Of a stretch of 64,000 bases of DNA, positions 50,383-58,087 are shown piece after piece. The translations under genes were made by a program, and so were the position numbers. How positions within the stretch are numbered: the stretch's first letter is position 1; each line of letters begins with the position of its first letter. The notes beneath the pieces were generated by a model. That model was not told where the DNA came from and did not search any database. It saw only the letters and a list, made by a program, of their open reading frames with translations. The stretch is from Catenulispora pinisilvae (GTDB lineage: Bacteria; Actinomycetota; Actinomycetes; Streptomycetales; Catenulisporaceae), in NCBI RefSeq assembly GCF_015356865.1, contig NZ_JAAFZA010000014.1, positions 26,603 through 90,602 of the forward strand, given 5' to 3'.

Positions 50383-50579
50383 CTCCTCCACGGTCCGGAA
50401 GCTCACGTTGTGGGGGCCGAGGGTCGGTCCTGGACTGAAGGATCTGCGGGGCCATGAGTGCTAGCACTCGGACGAGACCGCCGGCCGGGCCGGCATCCCT
50501 CGACGGGATGGATGAGTCCGCAGCGGGTGGTAGTCCTCCTGCCCGGCCTTGCGCGGCTCAGGGCTGACGCCTCGTCGAT

Positions 50580-51585
50580 CGAGAACCGGGCTTGTGTGTC
50601 ACTTTCCGTCGACCTCGATCACCTGCCAGGCCACGGAGATGGTCCGCCGCAGCACCGCAGGGCGAGCAACTCGCCGATCCGCAGCCCGCTATACGAGGCC
50701 ACGTAGGGCATCAGCTCGTACCACCACGGGGCCAGGCGTTTGCAGAGCATCGACGTGCCGAGGGCCGCGACCGACTCGTGGCCCGGGATCTCGGCGACGT
50801 TCACGAACATCGAGCTCTGCCCGGCCACCGACACCGCCGGCTCGGGCACGGAGCGTTCGCCGGGCTGCCGGTGGACCACTGTCAGCCGGGGGTTGGTCAG
50901 GCAGCCGGCTTTGATTCCGGCCTTGACCATCGAACCGATCGTGCTTGCCACCCGCCGTCCGTCGTCGGCGGTGTTGATTCCGTTGACCGCGGCCTGCATG
51001 TGCGTGCCCCGGATCTTGTCGCGCCTGACGCCGGCGATCACGGGGAGGATGTAGTTCTCGCAGTACCGGCGCTGCTTGGACGCATACGATGGCTCCCAGC
51101 GTTACCGACGGGGTGCCGGTCGGCGGACAGATAGTGCGCGAACAGCGTCGCACCGGGCTCCTCGGTAAGCGTCGCCTCGAAGGACAGGTGCGCCTTCACC
51201 GGCTCCAACTTCGCCGCCAGCGTCTTTTCGTCGTGGGCCCGGCGGAAGTGGCGCTTGCCGTCCAGGTCGTAGAACAGGCCCTGCAGTCCTTATCCTCGGT
51301 GCGCGGCGGGTAGATGGTGATCCGTTCGGGGGTCACGATGATGTCGGGGTCGGCCGCTTCTTGTCTGCCGCGGCGGTTCCGCCCCGGCGTGGGCGTGGCC
51401 GGGGTGGGACGGTCAGTAGCCGCCTGGGTGTGGCCTGTTCGGCTGGTGGCGTCGGGCGCTGCGTCGAGGGGATCGTCCGGGATACCAGGAACGCCTCCGC
51501 CGCCGGTCGGTACGACCTGGCAATACGTGAATGTGAAGGGCGGTCCGGATCGGCGATTCAAGAACAACCCGTGGCTGCGCATCAT
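50580..51585 (-). pseudogene. Degenerate tyrosine recombinase (phage-type integrase)
   Basis: Pieces of a site-specific integrase are readable on the minus strand in changing frames. An N-terminal part has ITIYPPRTEDKD. After a shift near 51270, LFYDLDGKRHFRRAHDEKTL and a further helical stretch follow. After another shift near 51105 comes SYASKQRRYCENYILPVIAG, reaching the catalytic-arginine region VASYSGLRIGELLALR near 50690. A third shift gives RTISVAWQVIEVDGK, then a stop near 50582. The part with the remaining catalytic residues, including the tyrosine, is gone. The gene once belonged to a mobile island and is now inactive. Confidence 0.8.
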
Positions 51586-51958
51586 GCTCTACGGCAGCAT
51601 CAAGTTCACGACCCGCACCGGTCTGAACATGCAGTGGTACTGCTCCAGACCCGCGTCGACACGTCAACTCTCGCACGCGATCTCCTTCTACGCGGCTCCG
51701 CCGGAGGTTCCGTTGAGAGCTTGATGGTGTGCCGCATGAGCTGTTGCGCTGCTTCGCGACCGTGACCTCCGGACGTGTTCGCAGTTCATGCCACTGACTC
51801 ATCTCCTCGGCAGTGTCTTCGGTTGGGTCAGTTTCCCGGTGGGGCCTCAACTAGTGCAGCGCCGCGTCGATCTTTCGGGGGTTGGGTGGGGGGTTTTGGT
51901 CACCGGCTTGAGATGAGTCGGGTACGGAGGCCGGCGGTCGCGTGCGGGGCTTAAAAGC

Positions 51959-52053
51959 GTTGTGAAAAAACCGCCAGATTTTGGCCGCTGACTTGCGCTG
52001 TCGGGCGGCGGTAAGCAGGTCCGGCGGCCAAAATCTGGCCGTTTTTTAACAAC
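51959..52053. repeat. First inner palindromic module of the MITE-like element
   Basis: A left arm starting GTTGTGAAAAAACCGCC and running to GGCCGC pairs with a right arm from GCGGCC to AACAAC, with few mismatches, around an interior of about 35 bases. It can fold into a long stem-loop. The arms are AT-richer than the rest of the window. Confidence 0.8.
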
Positions 52054-52235
52054 ATGTGTGCTTGCGTTAGTCAGGGTCCCGCACCGCACGAAGCCCGCGG
52101 CCGGGTACGCCGTCACCTCAGCCGGTCCCCGCCTTGCGCCGTAGGGTTGTGAACCTCGCCCTGGGGGCGACCGGCAGCCGGCGACGTGGCCGGCTTGACG
52201 CCCGGACTGCCCGTTCTCGGAAGCAGACCACACAT

Positions 52236-52330
52236 GTTGTGACAAAACGGCCTGATTTTGTCCGCCCTGCCGGGCGACCGCCGCGGGCCTCGGTAAGCCG
52301 GCGGACGAAATCTGGCGGTTTTTTCACAAC
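52236..52330. repeat. Second inner palindromic module of the MITE-like element
   Basis: GTTGTGACAAAACGGCC ... pairs with ... GGCGGTTTTTTCACAAC. The module resembles the first one and is placed so that the whole element is a palindrome made of two palindromes. Confidence 0.8.
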
Positions 52331-52336
52331 GCTTTT

Positions 52337-52556
52337 AAGCCCCGCACGCGACCGCCGGCCTCACACCCGGCTCGCCTCAAGCCGGTGACCAAAGCCCCGC
52401 ACGCGACCGCCGGCCGCACACCCGGCTCGCCTCAAGCCGGTGACCAAAGCCCCGCACGCGACCGCCGGCCGCACACCCGGCTCGCCTCAAGCCGGTGACC
52501 AAAGCCCCGCACGCGACCGCCGGCCTCACACCCGGCTCGCCTCAAGCCGGTGACCA
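52337..52556 (+). repeat. 55-bp tandem repeat, four copies, in one arm of the MITE-like element
   Basis: Four 55-bp units start at 52337, 52392, 52447 and 52502 with AAGCCCCGCACGCGACCGCC and end in AAGCCGGTGACC; they differ by single G/T changes. The opposite arm of the element (about 51892-51953) has only one copy. No spacers lie between the units, so this is not a CRISPR array. Confidence 0.95.
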
Positions 52557-55406
52557 AAGCCCCCCACTCAGCCCCCGAAAGATCAATGCGGCGCTGCACT
52601 AGGCCCGGCCAGTAGGTAGTTGTTTGTCGGACCCGGGCTCTCACCTCGGTGGCGGTATCGTCGGCGTCTACTTCCGCCGTGGCGAGTTGGGACAGGCTGT
52701 CCGCACCTGAACGATTGCCGGTGCCGGAAAGCCAGGCCAGGCAGGTGGCGCTTGCCTGACGATCCGCGCTGAGCGTGGTTGACCATGTCTGCTCAAGGCC
52801 GGTATCGGGGACGCTTAGTCCCTGATCCCCGTCTGTAGCGTCGCGGGCTAGGTTGGCGCACAAGGCCTGCCAGTGGCTGACGTCGACGGCGACGTTTCCG
52901 GCGGCATCGGCCGGGGCGCTTTGCAGCGCGTGGACCGCACTGTCGAGCGCTATGAAGTCACCTGTCAGCCTCACGACTTGCGATTGGCCGGTCACCCGCC
53001 ACCACATGAGTAGTTGGAATGTGCGGACCTTTACTGCGGTGGTTTGCGGGGCGGCGGAAGGGTCGGCGATGCGGCGACGCCGCCGGAGTCGGCGGAGGCC
53101 GAGGCTACGAAGGTGGCAATCAGTATGCTGACGACGGCGGCCGTGAAGCATGCGCGATTGGCGATTCCGCCGGGTTCGCGGTTCCCGGCCACCTTTGTCG
53201 AGAACAGTTCGGGGCTGTGCGAGCGCCGGATGACGCGGCGTACTGCGAACGCGATCGAAGCGGCGACTACGGCGCTGGCCATGGCACCGTACAGCGAGAG
53301 CAGCAACTCGCCCATCGTCGTCTTCACCACCAGCCAGCCCGTGGCCGGCAGCACGTGGCAGCTGTCGCCCATGACGCGCAGCGGACCCAGGCAGCCGTCG
53401 ACCGAGGAGGAGAGGAAGAGTCCGGCGATGGCGATCAGCACGGCCACACCGCTGGCGACGAGTGCCCGGGTGAGCCACAGTCGAGACCCCGACCCCGCGG
53501 CGAAGCCGGTCGCCGCGACCGCGATCCAGATCACAGCGACCACCCACCACAGGTAGATGATCCCGAAGGCGCCTGCCCGCTGCGCCGGCGCCGGCTGCCA
53601 GGTGTGCATCGAGGCCATCACGACCGCGATGCCGATCCATGCCAGGCCGCCACCGGTTACGCCTAGCGTGAGGGTCCTGCGCAGGGCCGGCCGTTGGGAT
53701 CCGCGGCCTGTCCACAATGCGAGCGGATACAGCCACAGGACCGGCGTCATCAGGACCGTGAGGCCGTCGCGGACCGATGCGGCAAGCTCGGGCAGTACCG
53801 CGCTCATGACGCTCAACGTGCCGGAGTGCGCGTGCCATGGGCCGGGAGCGATTTGGACTATGTAGTTCCGCTCTCCGTAGGCGGCGAAGAAGTTTCCCAT
53901 TGTGAGCAGGCTTCCGGACCTCTGCCACCACAGCATGCCGGTCACCGCCAGGGCGACGGCGGCGACGCATAACGCTGGCGGAAACCCCGTCTGGACGCCG
54001 TTGGGCGTGGATGCCTGTAGCCAAGCACACTGCGTGACCCACACCGTGAACCCCATGGCACCGATGACGAGCACGAGCAGCACTTCCGGGTGCGGCGGCA
54101 GCCACCGGTTCACACTGTCGGTCGCGGTGAGCAGTTCGCCGGCGGTGAGTCCGAAGCCGAGCCAGCAGCCGGCCCACAACCCGCTGGGTACCTCGGCTCC
54201 CGCCTTGACCGCATAGAGGACGCTGCGCCAGACGGCGACCGTGACCAGAGTCGCGCTCGCGCCCACGATCGACCACGTGATGAGTGCGGAACCCCAGAGC
54301 TCGGTCAGAGTCTTCAGCGACAGGGAGGTGACCGAACCGATCAAGAACAGTTGCAGGGGGCCGAGGGAGAACAGCGCAGCCGGGTCGTGAAGCGATCGGG
54401 CCCGCTTCTGCGAGCTCGGATGCACCCGCCATAGCGCGCGCCACCTCATCAGCATCCGAAGGTTCTCGGTGGCGCGCTCGCCCTCAGCCGCCCGGTCCCA
54501 GATGCCGCGGTCGGCTCCCTGGGCGACCGCGTCGGCATCGGCGTGCAGCTCGCGGTGCCGCAGGATGTCCGCGGTGGTCAGATAGACCAGGAGCGTGAGG
54601 AACAACGAGACGGCGATCTGCCTGATCAGTGCCGGCCTGCCCGCCGGCCAGAACACCGCGTCCGAGGCGAGAAACCGGCCGGCGAATTGGGCCATGGCGA
54701 AGGTCACTCCGGTGACCACGACGTAAGGCAGCAGGACCAGGGCGGCGAAGGCCCGCCACAAGGCGACGACCGCGTAGGTGAGATCGACATCTAGATTCGA
54801 GATATGCGCGAGCTCGTGCTGGATGACGGCCCCGAACGCCGCCGGGTCCGTGGTGCGCAGTGGAAGTAGGCCGCCGTCCAAACACACGGTGTACCGGCCG
54901 GTGCGGCCGAACGCGACGGCACCTGCCGTCATCCGGGTCGGATCCACAACGAAGTGCGGTGCCGATCCGAGCTCGGAGAGCCTGGTCAGGCTCTGTAGCT
55001 CCGCACTGAGTTCGCCGTCGGCGTCAATGTCCACCAGCGTTACAACACGCGCGCCGGGCCCGCCAGATCGGTATGTACCAGTACACGACGGCGGCCAGGA
55101 CGATGAGAACGGCAGTGCCTGTCAGGCCGCGCCAGTACGGATAGGAGGCCGGGTGGCCGCCGGCACAGCGGGCGAGGCCCTGCGAGCTGCGCTGGTCGAG
55201 CAGGAGCTCGTTGAGCATGTTCCCGTTGGGATCGAATCCGGCGGCGAACTCGCATTCGGTCTGCGCGCTGTGCCAGGGCAGCGGTGTGAGGATCGTGTCC
55301 AGCATCGCGGTGCTCGCGACCGTCACCGCCATCAGGAGCAGGAAGAACCGCAAGGTTGTCCCGGCCCGCAAGGTCCTGGGATCAAGGAGCGGAACCGCCC
55401 CGGGTG

Positions 55407-55889
55407 TCACGGATCCTCGGCGGCGCTCACGGGCGGGTGGGGCAGCCGATCGAGCATCAGCCGAGCGAGGACGTGATCGGCGAGCCGGACGGCGGTGGCG
55501 TCCTTGAGGCCCGCGGCATGCGCTGCGTCCAGGATCCGGGAGTGCATGGCATCGAGCTGCTCCGCGGACAGAGCGGGCACCTCCGCCGGCAGCCGGGGTC
55601 GACGCCGCAGGAACCGCCTCATCAGGACTCTGAGTTTCGCGCCGAGCCCCCGCGTCGCGGCGCTCGTGGCGGTGCGGCTCGCCTCGTCGACGACGATCCA
55701 CACCACGGGCGTGACCACGGCGAGGACCCCTTCGAGTCCGAAGCCGACTCGCTCGTCGCGGTGCCGTCCACGCAGAAGCCGCGCCACCTGCCGCTGGTCG
55801 AGTCTGCCCAACGCCACGACCAATACCGCCTCCTCCGGGGCAGCCTGCGCCACGACGTCCCGGACTACCTCGTAGACGGTTGAGCCCAT
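55407..55889 (-). CDS. Hypothetical protein upstream of the M48 peptidase
   Basis: A 160-residue protein beginning MGSTVYEVVRDVVAQAAPEE, with a central hydrophobic segment (VLAVVTPVVWIVVDEA), then a basic stretch (LMRRFLRRRPRL) and a helical C terminus (LSAEQLDAMHSRILDAA). Its stop overlaps the GTG start of the peptidase remnant, so the two were translated together and probably work on the same process. No family is recognised. The G-rich stretch about seven bases before the ATG can serve as ribosome-binding site. Confidence 0.7.
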   Translation of the reverse strand: MGSTVYEVVRDVVAQAAPEEAVLVVALGRLDQRQVARLLRGRHRDERVGFGLEGVLAVVTPVVWIVVDEASRTATSAATRGLGAKLRVLMRRFLRRRPRLPAEVPALSAEQLDAMHSRILDAAHAAGLKDATAVRLADHVLARLMLDRLPHPPVSAAEDP

Positions 55890-56086
55890 CCGTTGCCCCC
55901 CGATGTGACGATCACGCGGATCCGCGATACGCAATGGATAGTCTTAACTCTGTGCGCCGCATTGAAACCCCTGTGTAGGCAGGTTTGGTTATGAGCGTGA
56001 GCTGACGTGTCGTTTGTCGCTCTGAGGATCTTGCGGATGGTGCCGACGAATACGAGCCGGCCGCATAGGTTGTCGGCGCGCTCAGG

Positions 56087-56863
56087 CTAGCTGGCCTGAC
56101 CGGTCGGCATGATCGTGACCTGCTGCAGGTTCACCCGCGGCGGCAGAGACGCCAGGAAGCCGACGGTCTGGGCGATGTCCTGCGGCGTCAGCCACTCCAT
56201 CGCCTGCTTGGAGTCCTCCAGCCACGACAGGGCACCGGCGTCGGTGACGTGGTCCTGCAACTCGGTGCCGACGATGCCCGGCTCGATCGCCGCCACTCGC
56301 ACGTTCTTCGCCCCCAGCTCCGCGCGCAGCTGCCGGGACATATGGGTCACGTAGGCCTTGGTGCCGCAGTAGACAGCGAAGCCGGGGAAGATGTTCCGCG
56401 CCGCGATCGACGAGGTGTTGATCAGGTCGGCCACGCCGCGCTGCGCCGCAGCGCGCACCAGCTGCCCAGTGAACGCTCCGATCACGTTCATCAGGCCGCT
56501 GATGTTCAGGTCGATCTGCCGCTGCCACTGCTCGACCGCCAGCTCCTCGACCGCCGCCGGCAGCATCACCCCGGCGTTGTTGAACAACAGATCGGCGCCG
56601 CCGAGTTCGGCCGCGACCCGGTCGGCGGCGGCCTGCACGGCGGCGCGGTCGGTGACGTCGACGGCGATCGCGACCGCCGAGCCGCCGTCCTTCTCGATGC
56701 GCGCGACCACATCGGCCAGCCGCTCGGTCCGCCGGGCCAGGACGACGACGCGTGCGCCGAGCGCGGCCAGCTCCAACGCGCTCGCCTCGCCGATACCGCT
56801 GGAGGCTCCGGTGATGACGGCGACGCGACCGGCCAGAGGAGCGGTGGTGGTGTTCGTGGACAT
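56087..56863 (-). CDS. Short-chain dehydrogenase/reductase (SDR)
   Basis: A 258-residue classical SDR: cofactor motif TGASSGIGEA near residues 19-28, NNAGVM near 94-99, the catalytic Ser in NTSSIAA and the YCGTK active-site pair near 165-169. An Arg pair (ARRTER) after the second strand suggests NADP(H). Such enzymes reduce or oxidise carbonyl/alcohol groups of small molecules; the substrate cannot be told from sequence. GGAAGG eight bases before ATG 56863 supports the start. It is divergent from an XRE regulator, with an inverted repeat between them, so that regulator probably controls it. Confidence 0.95.
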   Translation of the reverse strand: MSTNTTTAPLAGRVAVITGASSGIGEASALELAALGARVVVLARRTERLADVVARIEKDGGSAVAIAVDVTDRAAVQAAADRVAAELGGADLLFNNAGVMLPAAVEELAVEQWQRQIDLNISGLMNVIGAFTGQLVRAAAQRGVADLINTSSIAARNIFPGFAVYCGTKAYVTHMSRQLRAELGAKNVRVAAIEPGIVGTELQDHVTDAGALSWLEDSKQAMEWLTPQDIAQTVGFLASLPPRVNLQQVTIMPTGQAS

Positions 56864-56962
56864 GATGCGTACCTTCCAACAAGGAGGGGGAGTTGCGGCC
56901 GATCGGTTCCGGCCCACATCCAGCACACCAGCCGCCGGGCCCGTTTGGGCCGCCATAGGTGT

Positions 56963-56988
56963 CCCTGACCAGGCAGGTACTGGCAGGG
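56963..56988. promoter_or_regulatory. Inverted repeat between the SDR and XRE genes
   Basis: CCCTGaCCAG and CTGGCAGGG form an interrupted inverted repeat around seven bases, about 50 bases before the regulator's ATG. It is a plausible operator for the divergent pair. Confidence 0.45.
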
Positions 56989-57035
56989 CCACCTTGCGAG
57001 CGCAGCCGGGCATCGGCATGGACCAGACTTGAGAC

Positions 57036-57920
57036 ATGGACCGCGCCACCGAGATCGCCGACTTCCTGCGCTCCCGGCGCGCCGCGATCACCCCGGAGAA
57101 GGCCGGGCTGCCCCTCGACGGACGCGTGCGGCGCGTGCCGGGGCTGCGCCGGGACGAGGTCGCACGGCTGGCCGGAGTCAGCAGCGAGTACTACACGCGG
57201 CTGGAACAGGGCCGCGCCGGCAACCCCTCGCCGGAAGTCGTCGCCGCGATCGCCGACGCGCTACGCCTGGACGACACCGAACGCGAGCACCTGACCGACC
57301 TGTTCACCCCCGGCGCCGGGCCGTCGGCGGCGGCGGCGAACCGGCGTGCGCCGAATCGGAACCGGGTGCAACGGGTCCGGCCGGGGCTGTATCTGATGCT
57401 TCAGACGCTGGAGCGGGTCCCGGCGTTCATCATGGGCCGGCGCACCGACATTCTGGCCGCGAACCGGCTGGCCAAAGTGGTGATCACCGACTTCGACGCG
57501 ATCCCGGCACCGCGCCGCAACCTTGCTCGCTACCTGCTGCTGGACCCGCAGGCCCGCGAGCGGGTGGGCGACTGGGCGCGGATCGCCGCGGAGACGGTGG
57601 CGATGCTGCGGTTCGAGGCCGGGCGGTATCCGCACGATCGTCAGCTCGCCGACCTGATCGGGGAGCTGACGGTGCGTTCGCCGGAGTTCACGGGGTGGTG
57701 GGGTGACCATCGAGTGCTGCGGCGCACGCACGGCGCCAAGAGCTACCACCATCTGGTGGTGGGGGAGCTGCGGTTCAACTACGAATCGTTTCAGGTGCCC
57801 GGTGATGCCGAGCAGACTCTGTGCGTGTACACGGTCGAGCCGGGGTCGGACAGTGCTCAGGCGTTGCGGATGCTGGCTAGCTGGAGTGCGTCGGAGCCGG
57901 TCAGCCCCGCTCTGGGTTAG
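57036..57920 (+). CDS. XRE-family regulator with MmyB-like ligand-binding domain
   Basis: A 294-residue protein. The helix-turn-helix lies at about residues 38-62 (RRDEVARLAGVSSEYYTRLE), preceded by the LRSRRAAITPEKAGLP arm typical of this actinobacterial family. The C-terminal 190 residues match the MmyB-like PAS-related domain (RVRPGLYLMLQTL, IMGRRTDILAANRLA, then FNYESFQVPGD), which is thought to bind a hydrophobic small ligand. It is divergent from an SDR, the commonest neighbour of this family, and likely regulates it and itself through the shared intergenic region. Confidence 0.93.
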   Translation: MDRATEIADFLRSRRAAITPEKAGLPLDGRVRRVPGLRRDEVARLAGVSSEYYTRLEQGRAGNPSPEVVAAIADALRLDDTEREHLTDLFTPGAGPSAAAANRRAPNRNRVQRVRPGLYLMLQTLERVPAFIMGRRTDILAANRLAKVVITDFDAIPAPRRNLARYLLLDPQARERVGDWARIAAETVAMLRFEAGRYPHDRQLADLIGELTVRSPEFTGWWGDHRVLRRTHGAKSYHHLVVGELRFNYESFQVPGDAEQTLCVYTVEPGSDSAQALRMLASWSASEPVSPALG

Positions 57921-58012
57921 AACTGGCAGATCCGGAGGGCCCAGGGCTGTGAAGGCCGGCGCGGCCAAGGACGTCGCCGCCGCCCGTCTCCGGACAGCGA
58001 CGACGCCCCGCG

Positions 58013-58067
58013 CTACCTCGCCTACCTCGCCCTACCTTGCTCTACCTCGCCCTAGCTCCTACCTACC
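58013..58067. repeat. CTACCTCGCC-type degenerate tandem repeat
   Basis: Five to six near copies of a ten-base pyrimidine-rich unit lie between the convergent XRE gene and the beta-helix gene. No function is evident. Confidence 0.7.
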
Positions 58068-58087
58068 GCTCCGCACCTCATCCCACC

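Larger units (their letters stand above)
51851..52602. mobile_element. MITE-like element with long inverted repeats and CTAG target duplication
   Basis: Both ends read CTAGTGCAGCGCCGC inward, a perfect 15-base terminal repeat. Similarity continues inward for more than 110 bases, with differences that are mostly transitions. Inside lie two smaller palindromic modules and a 55-bp tandem repeat; there is no coding sequence. CTAG flanks the element on both sides, and reading across a single CTAG restores an in-frame end of the M48 gene. The element therefore inserted there without carrying a transposase. CTAG/TA targets are typical of IS630-type transposases, so a member of that family may have mobilised it; that is inference. 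Confidence 0.85.
51828..55408 (-). pseudogene. Membrane M48-family metallopeptidase, frameshifted and interrupted by the MITE-like element
   Basis: Three frames together give one protein. The N-terminal part begins at GTG 55408 (TPGAVPLLDPRTLRAG), has two membrane segments and ends WRARRA. A one-base shift near 55050 leads into VVTLVDIDADGEL and the catalytic part, with the zinc motif HELAH (near 54801-54827) and HRELHADADA as third-ligand region, then many membrane segments. A second shift near 53050-53090 leads into the soluble tail (AVKVRTFQLLMWWRVTG ... TTTYWPGL). The element at 51851-52602 splits the last codons; across one CTAG the frame continues VEAPPGN to a TGA at 51828. M48 enzymes are zinc-dependent membrane proteases. 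The reading frame overlaps the end of the 160-residue gene upstream. The frameshifts could be sequencing errors; the insertion could not. Confidence 0.75.

Noticed and set aside
50390..50580. Possible tRNA or attachment site next to the integrase remnant
   Set aside because: I could not fold a cloverleaf or find a repeat of this segment elsewhere in the window.
52337..52556. CRISPR array
   Set aside because: The 55-bp units are directly adjacent with no spacers and lie in a transposon arm.
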